Origin: Klebsormidium nitens
Taxonomy: Eukaryota; Streptophyta; Klebsormidiophyceae; Klebsormidiales; Klebsormidiaceae
Direction of reading: 5' to 3'
NCBI GenBank assembly: GCA_000708835.1
Contig: DF237303.1
Location: 31,051 to 95,050, forward strand
DNA: 64,000 bases
Position numbers and translations under genes: made by a program. Position 1 is the stretch's first letter. Each line of letters starts with the position of its first letter. Shown here piece after piece: positions 34,201-46,100 of this stretch. The notes under the pieces are model-generated. The model did no database searches. It saw only the letters and a list, made by a program, of their open reading frames with translations, and was not told the origin of the DNA.

Positions 34201-35402
34201 TCAAAGTCTCTGTTTTTCTGGCTTCAATTTGCATCTGGAAGAAGACGCTGAAGCTCTTGACATGCTTTTCCTTCCAAACGCGGTCTGCCCTTGCTATCAG
34301 AACGCAGCTACTGGATTCAACTTAGGGAGACAAGCTTTTAATCCCAATGCTGGCGGTTTGACGTAAATCGTCAAATCTGTTGCCAGCAGATTAGGGAAGA
34401 CAGTTCCAGTTCGATTCTTTTTGCGCCGGACTTCGGGTGAAGTCTCGGCTGAGAGGCGTATGCTACCGCATATCTTCTTTCTTTAGGCCAATTCTGATTA
34501 TACTGCTCAACTCTGTTGCAGATACAAAGGTCTTCGGAAAGAGCTCGAGGAGCGATTGCAGCTGCTGACGAAAGATGACGTAGCAACTGTCATCAGGAAC
34601 GTCGCGAACAGGGGGTCCTCCTCTCGGCGACAGGGTAAAGTGAGCTGCTTACAAAGACAGCGGAAGGCGATCCGGTTTTCCACTTACTTGGCCTCAAGAA
34701 GTAGATAGCTCGATCGTGCAGCTGATTTTGCGAAGAGCTTTGTACGCGCTGAAGGCGTGTGCTATGTATAACGAGACGTTGCACTGGTTGCCGAAAGGTA
34801 AGCGATGCTCGCCAAGAACCTCCTTTTTTAACTTTATTGGGGGCTTGCAACCATGGGAATGGTGGTGCTTTCGAGCAGACAGAGTCGTCCAAGCTTTGAA
34901 AAACACGAACCGCTTTCTTGCAGTCTAAGCATCTGCTGGAACCCCTGGCCATGGCTAAACGGAGCCCGACTCTCTTCTGGTGAGCAAATTCTCGTCGTTC
35001 TCCGGCTCTCTCCCCAATTGTTTCTTTCCAAATGTGATACAAGTAACAAGGTGGTGAACAGTCGAAAGGCGTACCTACCTGGCACTATCTGACAGCAATG
35101 TTGCAACGGGCGTCATTCCTATGTTGTTGTCATGATGATGTGATGAGCGGAACCGCTACTCTACTGCAAGCTGAGTCGAACACTTCTGTTTTTGGCGCTG
35201 ACAAGCTGACATGAACAGCTTTCCCCTTTGCAAATCTATTGAGCATGTACGAGACGGGGGTTGTTGATCACAAAGCTCTGCTCCTCCCTAGGGCACTTGC
35301 AAGCTGTTACTGTCATTGACAGTCGTCTTCATGGATTGCAGGAACGCTGTGCACCATTACGGATCAGCACAAGATGCTGTTAAGGAGGCTGTGCCGAGCT
35401 GA
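31216..35402 (+). CDS. Unrecognised charged 242-residue protein, 8 exons
   Basis: Not recognised. Eight small exons: 31216-31356, 32129-32215, 32596-32670, 33248-33367, 33810-33880, 34522-34639, 34924-34979, 35342-35402. All junctions are phase-consistent and the total is 243 codons with stop. N-terminus MGPRKSTTPKKLPMPEP, then an acidic patch (DEEYDGDESSEEEKEEE), a Lys-rich stretch (SANKKKRK, EVKKSKVKLY), an aromatic/acidic segment (ELANEYYAYQEDDD), a basic amphipathic part (YKGLRKELEERLQLLTKDD) and the tail FWNAVHHYGSAQDAVKEAVP. Composition suggests a nuclear protein. No signal peptide, membrane segment or zinc-binding pattern. The coherent splicing supports a real gene. Confidence 0.7.
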
Positions 35403-37354
35403 CCTGAACGTCCCAAAACCTCTGCTTGTCTTGCACCCTAGGATATCTCTATGCGTTTCCGCTTTCAATTCACTGAACAGACTGTCTGTCTAGCAACAAG
35501 AGGTTTATCAGAGGTAAGGTGTACAGCCCTGTACATAACTAGGAACCCGGGTTCTCCAAGCTGGAGCTAGCATAGCCGAGTAGGTAGCGCCACAATAGCT
35601 GGTCCAGGTATGCGTCCATGAGTTGTCCAATTTACCTAACCTTTCGTTTGACTCAGTGAAGGCTTCCCTTCACTTGCCAGCACTGACTCTGGATATATGT
35701 TTGCAGGCGCTTGTAACCTCTGCATCCAACTTGCAAACTCCTGGGCCCTGCGGCATACTAATGTTGCTGAGCTGTTCGCCGGTCTTAGTTTAGCCGGTCA
35801 AAACAAGCAGATTAATCATAAATCTAATCATGCGTGCAGATTTAGTGCAATATGACGTGCTCTCGCACGATACGGATGATAGGCTCCGACATCACCGTTG
35901 TACGCTATACAGAATGTTCGCATGCAAGCCTGAGACATATGACACTTGATGCCAGCAATGACTGAGTCGCCCACGACCCTTATGCATGTATATGCTTCGA
36001 GGTTTCAACATGCTCTGTCCGATCGAATGACGCAATCATGTGCTTGAACATAGTATAGGCAAGAAGACTTGAACTTCGATAAACATGGTCACTGGCAGAT
36101 CCGACACCGCACCTTATGATTAAGCTGCTAAAGTCACTGCAACTATGGTTTAGCTCATCATGGCATTACGCATACTCATGTGGTGTATGAATGAATCCGC
36201 CATTCGCTTCGAGTACATGTGACGTATACCCTCCCAGATCGTTCAACATATACAGTATGCGCGTGATTCAGGCGCGCATTGGCCGCGGCGTCTTGCATGT
36301 TACGAACCAATCAACAAAGTGTCGGATTTGTAATGTCAGGAAATAAGCCTGTGCTTCGTCATGGTGACTCTCCAGCCGCCAGCCAGCCATGCATGAGCCG
36401 ACCTGCGCAATCTCATTCAGACGTTACGTGCTCACCACCTTTATAGAAGCGCTTCGGCGCGTCAACCCTGCAGCTCAACACAAGGTGAACCGTCCATGCA
36501 CCGAGAGGTTCGTCAGCTCCCTATAACGGGTGAGACCCGCCCGAAAACATTGATTGCGGCAAAAGTGACGAAGCGGCTCAATTCCTGCTCTGTCGCACCA
36601 TTCTTGTGACAAGAGCCATGCTTCAAGACAGGCTGTCCGCCCTTATAATCAAGAATATTTCCCTTTCAGTTTCTTGCATCAGGTTGGCCTAATCAGCAGC
36701 CTTGAATATACTCATCTAGAATCGAAGGAGCTTGTTGACGTGAACGGCTTAGAGCGACAGATCCCTGTGAGATTCCCTCTGAAACAAGCTTCTTGCCTGT
36801 TTTGATAACTCAAGTTGTTGACAGTCGTGGCTCTGATCTGTCATGAGCTGTCACAGCGCGACGAAGCAGTAACTTCGTCAATCGTTCTTTTGACATATCC
36901 TGCTTAAGCCATGCGCGCGGCTGCTCATCTACATGCAAGTCGAAGAACAGAGACGCTGCCGCTGATTACAACCGCAGGCGACGTCGGGCGATGAGTGGCT
37001 GCTTTCAAAGGCAAGACCTTGCAGAGAATTTTACCAAGTCAAAGATTTCTATCTTCTGTCAGCAAAATTCGCCCACAGTAGGTCTCGTTACCCCGATACG
37101 ACGGAGCCTCGGAGGCTCACAAAGGTAGATGCAACATCTGCTTCAGAGTTCTCTGCCATTTCAAGTTGATTTTGAAAATTTCGCCAAAGAAACGAAGATA
37201 ACATTCAACCCAGTGAAGCTTCCTTGTTGCAGACGCGACTTCTCTTTCTCTCCCTGAGGCATTTTCGGACACGCTTCGAGCACGTCTTCTTACCTTCCTC
37301 AGCTCTTTCCCTGTTACAACGCCTTCGTCTCTTCCTTGACCTACAAACCAATCC
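35403..37354. other. Intergenic region
   Basis: No gene is supported. The 35.7-36.5 kb part has the CATG/TGCA-rich texture of the other gene-free blocks. Near 37231 a pyrimidine-rich TTGTTGCAG could be the acceptor of a 5' UTR intron of the downstream gene, whose ATG is at 37355. Confidence 0.3.
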
Positions 37355-40300
37355 ATGGCTGCCACGTGGTTCCCCTACATGGCGTCTCTCTGCGCTCTGC
37401 TTCTGCTGACCGTCTCCCCGGCGCTCGCCTCCGCGCGCGCGCTCCAGCAAGCCCCCCCGGGGCAACTACCCGGGACAAATCTGCCGTTGCTCGGCGCCCC
37501 GCCGGTGCCCGGGGTGGTTGCACCGGGGCCCGCAGCAGTCACCATTATGGGTAAGTAACACCAGTATGACAAGCGATGTGCTTGTGCGAGTCCTTTTGTA
37601 ATGGACGGCAGGTGTATAGCCATTCATCGTCAAGAGAACGGGAGCAGCAACCCTTCAAATAGAAGGACAAGCCTCTTGGGTGTCAGCTAGCCGAAAAGTT
37701 TGTTCTCAGTCTGCCTCTGAAAGGGAGGTTCTTTCTTCGTGTTGCACCATGTGCTCTCAGAACTTCCTTAAAAGCCACCTTTCCGACTCTGCTTGTGGTT
37801 ATCACAGACTGCCCCTTGGTCTCAAGACCGTCTCAAGTGCCTCGTTACGACCTTAACTCATCTACAACTCCAGAACTCTTTCCTTCAGCTTCTCGTTTAC
37901 TTCACAACCACTGTCTTCCAAACCATGAGGTCATGACGTCCTTTGCCAACGATGATGTCATGCCCTTTCCTGCAGCCGGCACGTGTCCCGGGGTCAGCTT
38001 CAACGCCACGGGGCTGGGCCAGGTGGCTGCCACGTGTCTCGGTACCAACCACCCGATCTCGTGCTGCCTCGCCGTGAACCAGCTGTGGGACAGCGCCGCG
38101 CTCGAGTCACCCGCCGCCGCGCAAGTAAGACATTCTTTTTTCTATGTCTCTGAAACTGTTTCGCAAATATTCGTTCCCTTTCTCTCGTCATAACTTTCTT
38201 TCTGTTCCCCCGCTGCTACGCAAGTAAGACACTCGATAACGTCTGTTCGAGTTGTTCGAGTTGCCTGACAGGTTCCGGAATGCACCGGTTTCATTCTGTC
38301 CCTTTAACTTCCATTCCCGTTCTCCCGCCGCCACGCTAAATCAGACACCGTTTTCTCCATTCAAACGAAAATTTTCTTTGCGTTGTCTTCATACAAGCTT
38401 ACGCTCTCCGGCCCCTGCCGCGCAAGCAAGACACATCGTCTCTTTGAACTCCTGAAATCGTTTCAAATTGTAACGTCTCCATTTTCATGGCTCTAAAAGT
38501 TCTTCGGTTCACCCCAAGAAAACACTACAGACGCTCTTCTGAAGCGTACGCCTGACGCCTGGCGAGGTACTGAGCGTTTCCGAGCTCTTTCCAGTGATCA
38601 CGTTCACAATGCTGTCAACCTAGCTATAGTAATGGGGAAAGTTCTTACTAGGTTTTCACTTCGCTCCGGCGTTTTTTCGCTTCATCTTTCCCTGCCCACC
38701 TGCATCTCTGTCCTTCATTCATTGCCTGCCTTTTCACCATCTGAAGTCAGCTTCCGCTCATAGCATACACTCGTGCTTTTCATATCGTATGCTTCTCTTT
38801 CTTTCGAACGCTCCGGCCAGCCTACGTGGATCCCGACGCCGAGCAGGACTGCCTGACGTTGACCGCGCAAGTCAGCTTCCATTCATAGCGTATACCTCTG
38901 CGCCTGTATACTTATGCTTCCCTTTTTCTCCAGACATTTGGCCAAGCGAACGCAGATCCCGTCGTCGAGCAGGACTTCTCCGTTGCTAATGGCTTATCCC
39001 CCAAAGTATCATCATCTGGACTCGGCTTCCGACATAGCGTATGCTCGTGCGTCTCATACCTTATGTTTCCTTTTCGTCCAGACTCTCGGGCAGGCGTACG
39101 TGGATCCTGACGTCGAGCAGGACTGCCTTGCTGTAACCGCTCAAGCGCTCCAGGGGCTGGGCCTGCATTCCGCTCTAGTTGGGCTGTGCGCGGTAAGCCT
39201 TCTCGTGACCGCAGGTTCGATCAAACCTGGCCACCTGACCCTGGTCCGGTTGCAGAACCTGACCCGATGTGCAGAACTTGGGCCGTTCGATGGGGACTCG
39301 TGGGGTCATCGAAGGGTCCAAGTTCTGCCTGTTGGGCACGTTCTGCAACCGGTCTGGAACGGACTTGGGTCAGGCCGTCAGGGTTCACCGAAGCTGCATA
39401 TTTCCCTGTTCCCTTTTCCCTCCTCCCTGCATCTTGATTTCACGATGCTAGCAAGTCTGATCCTGATCCTTTTTCACGTGGTTTTTGTGGAGTTTTGCCC
39501 TGCTTTCAGAGCTCCTTTTAAATGTCTCTTCGTTTGGCAACTCGACGGGGGCTCCCTATCGTATCTGAGTTCGTTCTGCACTCCATCCTCCGAACGTACC
39601 TGAAGTTCTTGAGAGCGCGCTTTTGTTCGGTTGCAATATTTCCTTACATCCCCCCCGTCCTTTCCACTTTCTCGCCTCTGACCCTTGGCTGAAGATTAAA
39701 GCTGACGTCACATACTCCGCAGCGCGGCTTCACGCTTCCCCCCACACTCCAGCGCGGCCCCAACCGGTGCCCCAGCGTCGACGTGTCGGCGCCGCTGATC
39801 CAGAACGTTGTCAGCGCGTGCCAGAGCGCGCAGACGTAAGCGTGACGTCCTTCAAATTGTCCTTAGCTTTGCCCGTCTTTTGTTCGCAGTCTCTGCTACA
39901 AGTTAAGAGCGTTGTGGGCATTTCGGAGCTCGCAAGCAAAGCGTAGTGCCTCCACGTTTTTTCTCCCGTGAATCGGCTTGTTCCGTCAGTCTGTGCGCCC
40001 ACGAAACACTTTCCTTTCACCAGTGAAGACTCTTTCAACTTCTCTCAGGTTGGATTTGTCAGCGCCTTTAGAGCTCATTTGAGGCATTTCGGTTCGGACG
40101 TAATGCTTTCCTTTGGACTTTGGCAGACCTTGGCAGACTGCACATTTTTCCTTTTCACATGTCTGTCGCGCACGCCTCGGTTTTCGTCCCCGTCTGTCAA
40201 GAGACTTTCACCCACCGTAGTACGTTCGAATCTGAATCATTTCTCCGTCACTTTCTAGCTTGGTCAGCGTATTCGTCAAAGGCTTTGATCGAACGAGGCG

Positions 40301-42153
40301 TGACGAAGGGTGATGCAAACGGAAGAGTTTCAAAAGGATCGTGAAATACGGAAATTGATAAGATGCTTCACTTTCTCCTGCAGTCCCAACGACGCATGCG
40401 GCCCGTGCTTCAACGCGATCGCCCAGTCCGCAGTTACCCTCCTCGGCAACGCCGTCAACGCAACCCAGGTGCGTATCCTTTTTAAGCGTGAGCTGACAAT
40501 CTGACTCCGAAGAACAGCGCTGTGCAGGGCAGATTCGGTATATTATATATGTTGGTGCAATTTACGTCAATTGTTTGTGAAGTTTCTGGAGCACGCCAAC
40601 GAGCTTTCTAGGAATTCAATGATGAAAATTCTTCCGTGTTTCCACCCTACTTGCGCTTCTTCTGAGAACGCGAGAATCAAAACTTTGCGAATGTCTCGGT
40701 AAGAGTGCAGAGCAGTCCCCGTTGCATGATCAGAACGGTACTCAGATGACAAACTGCCCACCCGGAAAGCAGTGGGGATTCCGGGCTCGTTCTTGATTTG
40801 GAACATCAGAAGAGCTGTAGGCGACTGCGCGCCACATTCACACTTCTTTCAAGCTTTAAGTGATTCGCATACCTTTCGTTAGCTGATATGATGTAGTGTT
40901 GCTCTCTTGAGCTTGTCGTCAGTCAGGCTTATCTTCTCGTCTCAACGAGCAGGTAACAAGTTTCTCGTTTCTCTTGACCCTTCGTCAACCAAACAGTAGC
41001 GGCGCCATCAGAAACACGACCATGCCGTTACCCTCGTTCTAACGTCACGCTCTCGTCACGCAGGCGGTCGCCCAGGCGCAGGGCGTGCCAATCGCGGCCG
41101 CGGGCGTCGCGCTCGCGGGCGGGGCCCTGCAGGCGGCCGCGGACTGCGTGCAGCTGGTGAAGCTGCGCGTGCTGGAGAGCAACCCCGGCGTCTACAGGGC
41201 CTTCGCGCTGCAGGATGTCGTCAGCAACGTCGGCTGCCGCCCGCTGGTGGGAGAAAAAGTCGAGCGGTTTCGTTTTGGGGGGTGGTGATTTTAATGATGC
41301 CTCTCTCCCTCGTTTCGAAAACTTGTGAAGCGACTCGGAAGACGCCTTCGTTTCCTTTTTGTTCAGTGCAAAGACTCTTTCCTGTAAAAAAAGGAAGGCC
41401 CAAATGTGGTAGCACGTGGAATCGCGGTGGGGGCAGTCGAATTTGATTGTCTATTAAAATGGATATTCAATTGGCGTGGTACAGTCAGCTTGTGAAGCGA
41501 TCTGGGCCCGTTGTCTCGAGGTGGCTTAGTTTTAGTTTAAGAGGATTGTCATTGTGAGACGGTTTCCCTTCGATGGTTCTGACGACAGTCAGTGCTGATG
41601 TCAAACAAAAGTAAGGGTTAGGACGTCCTGAGCAACGACAAAACCTTAGTTGAAGCGATACACCAGTCTTTTTTCTTGGTTTATGCTCGAATATGAAAGA
41701 ACTCAGAAAGAACCCATGGAAAAGACCGACGAATTTATATTTTGATCAAGTGTTTGCGGAAGGAGAATGGGTGTGTCTGTGTCGAGTTTACTTTAGGAAT
41801 GGTTGTTCTCGTTGATCCTTACTTTTCCAGGCTTCTTGTTCACGGTCAAAATCAAAAGCAAACAGTACTACGCCAGTAACGTGCACACAGCTCCTCTGAG
41901 TCTTCCTCTCCCATCAAATCAACCTACCAGCAATTTGAAAAGCGACTCTTGTGCGCCCACAAGGTAACCTTTATCATCGTAGGGTGCGACTACAGCGTAA
42001 CCTTTATAGAATATGCGATTGAAAACCTCCATTTTTTCTTTCCGCCCGTAGCTCGGCGCAATCCAAGCCGTGGCCCCGGGTGCTGCCAGCGCCGTCGGAG
42101 CTGCCGTTGCTGCCGTCCAGTCCAACGGCCCGACTTCCGGAGGTGGCAAATAG
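37355..42153 (+). CDS. Secreted Cys-rich protein, SPARK-like
   Basis: Seven exons: 37355-37550, 37976-38124, 39082-39192, 39723-39835, 40384-40468, 41064-41246, 42052-42153; phases agree and give 312 residues. It starts with a clear signal peptide (hydrophobic core LCALLLLTVSPALASA) and a Pro/Gly-rich linker. The mature part has regularly spaced Cys: CPGVSF, AATCLG, SCCLAVNQLW, QDCLAV, GLCA, NRCPSV, ACGPCFNAIAQSAV, DCVQL, GCRPL. This order (CP..F, CC..V, DC, C.PC) resembles the SPARK domain of plant GPI-anchored and receptor-kinase ectodomains (At1g61900-like). No kinase follows. The Ala/Gly-rich C-terminus ends GPTSGGGK and lacks a convincing GPI hydrophobic tail. Probably cell wall or surface. 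Family assignment is tentative; the gene structure is firm. Confidence 0.72.
38200..38440 (+). repeat. Three echo copies of Cys-rich gene exon 2 donor edge
   Basis: Exon 2 ends at 38124 with CGCCGCCGCGCAA|GTAAGACA. Related strings end at 38223 (GTAAGACAC kept), near 38338 (donor decayed) and at 38425 (GCAAGACACA, a GC-type donor). Spacing 99, 115 and 87 bp. Confidence 0.8.
38800..39000 (+). repeat. Two echo copies of Cys-rich gene exon 3 acceptor edge
   Basis: The real exon 3 starts at 39082. Copies of its start (GCGTACGTGGATCC, GACG.CGAGCAGGACT) lie at about 38806-38870 and from 38934. The preceding intron text (GTATAC..TTATGCTTCC.TTTTC.CCAG) is copied too. The second copy keeps a good acceptor CTCCAG|AC. 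Confidence 0.88.
39246..39352. repeat. Imperfect inverted repeat in an intron
   Basis: Arms 39246-39292 and 39307-39352 pair over about 46 bp (CCGGTTGCAGAAC, GCAGAACTTGG, TTCGATG blocks) with a 14-bp loop. It lies in intron 3 of the Cys-rich gene and would fold into a long hairpin in the pre-mRNA. It may be a small foldback element or a small-RNA precursor. Confidence 0.75.
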
Positions 42154-43196
42154 TTTCTAAGTTGGAGATAGATTGGACCTTTGTTTGGCGCTCATGTTGG
42201 AGACCGACAAGACCTTGTGCTGAGAAGAGAGTCCAGTAAAGCATACAATGAATTTGAGCCACCCCTATGCTACCTGCGTTTGACGCCTTCGGTTGTGCTA
42301 CACGGTTCCAACCTTGTTGAAAATCTCAATGTCTCAAACAATCTTGTTGAATTGATTGACTTTAGCCAAATGTTGCAACATTTGACTACCTGACTGGCAG
42401 CTAACGATGCATGCATCATGAACGTCTTCAGCACCATGACCCTCTTTTGCAATCCGCGCGGCAGCTTGTGGTGAAACCACTCTTGTCATGCAACGTCGGG
42501 CCAATCAGCCCAGCATGACACACATCTTATGTACCGTACTTTATACTATGCTTCTAAGCCGATACCTTAGCATGCCTGATATGTAATTATGATACCGAGC
42601 CTTTGCATCGACTCCCCAAGCCGTGTCTATCGCTCATGTGCAGCGCACTGATGCCGCCGGTGCTGCGCGCTGGCTTAAATAGGATGGATAAGGGAAATGG
42701 CGGCCCGGCCATACACCGCTCACTGTCACAGTGTGAACGATCTCAGTACGGCTAGAACCTTATATCAGTCTCCATCGATCGCGTCAACATACGAATATGA
42801 CGGACAATGTTTAAATTCGTGCACGAATAAAGATGCGCATGTGTGTACGTATCCGGCACCGTTTCAAGCGCAGCGTATTGAACTAAGTTAGCTTGCCCAT
42901 GATCAATTGACGGTCAACAATGAAAAGGCGGCTGCGCGCCCACTATGGATTGAGCTAGTCGGGTATAACACCTCTGCAATAACCTAACGTCAGCTAGACG
43001 CCGGTTACAACTGTCCGTGCCAAAGCAAGTTTTTTCCATACGTACAAAGCCTGGTGACTAGGTTCTGGAGTAGCTTACTTAGTCGGGCTAGAGTCCGTGA
43101 TGATCCACTGAACAAGGCACGAGACATGACCCAGGTCTGAAAAATACTCTCAATGACGACTCTTACTGAGCCATATCAACAAATTTTATCTCCTAA
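42154..43196. other. Convergent intergenic region
   Basis: Lies between two converging 3' ends. No coding exon. Another CATG/TGCA-rich block. The motif GAGCTAG..GGGTATAA near 42955 resembles GACTTAGCCGGGTATAA near 7200, a hint of a shared dispersed repeat. Confidence 0.35.
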
Positions 43197-46100
43197 CTAG
43201 CTGGCTCTACTTTTACAATCTGTCCGGTGTTTCGGCCAGTCCTTCCGTTGACAATCAACCCCACAATAGTACACCACCTTGCAACCCGAACACCGCTTAG
43301 CGAAGCTTGTTCTTGTTCTACACTTTGCACACGCCTTTTCCGGAGCATCTGAGGCGCTATCCTGTGTGGCGTGTGCGGTTCGTGTGCTAACGCTCAACTT
43401 TTGAAGGTCCTCCATGATAGCTTCAACATGCCTATGATGTTCCGCATCCAGGCTCCTACCCGCCAAGGAGGTTTTGATCTGCCTTGCAAAGCTTTCAACC
43501 ACCTCGAACTTGTTGGATCCCCAATCGTATACGATCTTCACGCTTGAGGTACCCGTCCGGGTTTGAATGCCCCCATATTTCAAAATTTTCCGGTCTGTCC
43601 GAATATCCTCCGTCAGCAGCTTCAACACCCGCTCGCGCTTTTCAACGGCCCCGGGGTCATCCTCTTGAAGTTTCTCAAACTTCGCAACCGACAACGGCCC
43701 CACTAACGCCTCCGCGAGACTCCTCCGCAACTCCTCCCGCTGACCTATGGCACTCATGGCGAGCACGGAGCACAAGTCGTACACTCGCCGCACGAACACC
43801 GAGCGAAACAGCTGTGTCAGCAAAGCAGGCACCTTTTTGGCGACTATCAACGTCACCAACCTAGGCAGCTCGTTCATTGGGAGTTCCGTCGCTTCCTCCG
43901 CGTCGCTCGGCGGAACGAACCTCCCGTCCCGCGAGACCGTCGGCACCGCGTACCGGAACGCCAGTACGAGAAAGTCCAGCATGTTGGCGAGCCAGTAGAG
44001 CTCCTCAACCATTACCGTTGCCGGCGCTGCTTGCACGATCTTGCACTTGACCGCATCTAAGAATTCGGGGAACAAGTGCGCGAAGAGTTGGTCCACCGAC
44101 AATCTGCCCGCGTGATATGCGTGGGCGATAGCCGAGCGCGCGCGCTCGTAGAGGCGCTCGTCGATGGCGGTGCCCATGAGGTGGCACGCGGTCTCGAGTA
44201 CCGGCGCAGGGACGTCGCCCGAGTGCTCGACCGATAGAAGGTAGGCTAGCTCGATGAAGCACATTTGGAGGTGCTGCATGGGGGGAAGAAGGAAGCAAGT
44301 TGGAAACTGAACTCGGTCGCTTGGTGATGTTTTGGTATGTAATTTAGGGCGAAAGAGTCCCTCAAATTGTGCAGCTTTTCTCGATGCGAACAAGAGAGAT
44401 CAGTTCAAAGGGGGATGGAAAGCGCCGCTAGTTTGATCCTTCTCGGACTACTTAGAATTACCAAGAGAAACACAAAGAGCGTCTGCTGGTTCTGTATCAC
44501 TAGGAAGCCACCCTCTTTCTCGTGCCGTTTCGTTCAGCTCTTGCCAAGGATCAAAATAACAAAGCAACGGTTTTGGAGAAGGTTGGTAGGGCGTTGACGG
44601 TTCTGGTGTGAAAAGGCGGCGAAATACGTCGTGGAGATTGCTGGCTCGGTTTCAGAAAGGGCCAGCAGCGCATGCGAACCAGACTGAAGGGCCTTCTCTG
44701 GGGTCACCGTTTGCATAGCACGCGCACGAAAAGAAGACTGTGAAGCAAAAGACTTACCCCGACACCCGCGTGCAGATTCGGTGCCCCGTGCTCGACTAAC
44801 TTCTGCAGAGCGAGCGCAACGTTCAAAGCGTCGTTATGCCTCGCCAGCTTCTTCCTTGCATTGCGGTACAGAGCCGCTTGGGGGCTGTCCGATCTGCGAC
44901 GAAAACGAGAGTCGAAAGTTTTAATCCTTTCAAAGAGAAGGCAGCCAGGTTTTGGAGGATCTACCTGTTCAGTCATTCACTTTCTCACACGTTTCGAACT
45001 AGATGCGCAAGACTGGGCTTCGAGGGCTTCAGAGGACGGAGTTCCTGGCAGCGCCAACCGATTGAAAGTATGCTCTGCCCTCAAGGCAAATTTACTTAGA
45101 GCCGGTATTTTCCGTTTCAAATCTTGCCTGTCCTGTGTCCAAGTATCTTCCTTGAATTTGGTGGAAACATTCCCCCTTGGCAATCTTAGCAGACCTTCAG
45201 AGCCTTGGCTTTGTTTAAATCAAGCGTGGGCGCACGGAGGTCCACGGAGTTTTGTTTTAGGAAGGGCAATCAATATCTGGATAGTAAGTTAAGTTGGCAA
45301 CATGATTCTTACACACACCTGGCAGCATGCCTACCCAATTGCAGTTTAGGAAGAGAAAGCAATGAAAGGGTGTGTATGGCCTTGCAGAGCTCGATGACAA
45401 CGCCCCAAAAAAGGGGCTTTCAACAGGGAGTCGAACCTTGGCGGATATATACTTGATGGTGAAACACGACCTGGACAGGACGGTCCTACGTTCCTGGTTC
45501 TCCAACTTTCCTCGCTACCCAAGTTGGAGCTCTTCAAAAAATGCAAGCAAAAGAGAGGTTTACAAATGTGCAGGTATCTTTTAGAAATTGGTGGGATAAT
45601 GTTCGTACAACCCCACGGCACCCAGAGAAGAAGAATGCAGTCTGCCCCATGCGATGCTAGCGCAAGCCAAGAAGGCCACTGGTTCCAGACATAACTGATA
45701 AAACAGTAGAGCCTAGCAGAACAAAGTTCACCTGTCCTCCAGCCACAGCGTTCCCAGGACGCTCAGAGCGTTGAAGTGTGCAGAGCTCAGATCCTCGGAC
45801 ATGGCGGAGGTCTCTCCCAGCAGGTACGGGCACACAGCGTCGAGGAGACCTGCAGAGGACAGAGAAGAGAAAGTCAATTTAGGCAATTGTTTGGAAGAAA
45901 TCTCTTGTCTCGGTCCTTATCAGACGCCCATCTCTTATCAGAAAGGCGTCCCTTTTCCCATAGAATCCAGAAGTATGTTGTCAACCTCAATGCAGGGTTT
46001 GGCCCTGCTTGAATCTCTCCCTAAACAAGCAGTGACCCTAACTGATAGTTGGACCCCCAGACCACGTTTTACTGCTGTACACCTACTTTGTATTCTGATC

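Noticed and set aside
45418-45445. Reverse-strand GGTTCGACTCCC resembling a tRNA 3' end
   Set aside because: No matching acceptor stem or D/anticodon arms; it lies in a MYND-gene intron.
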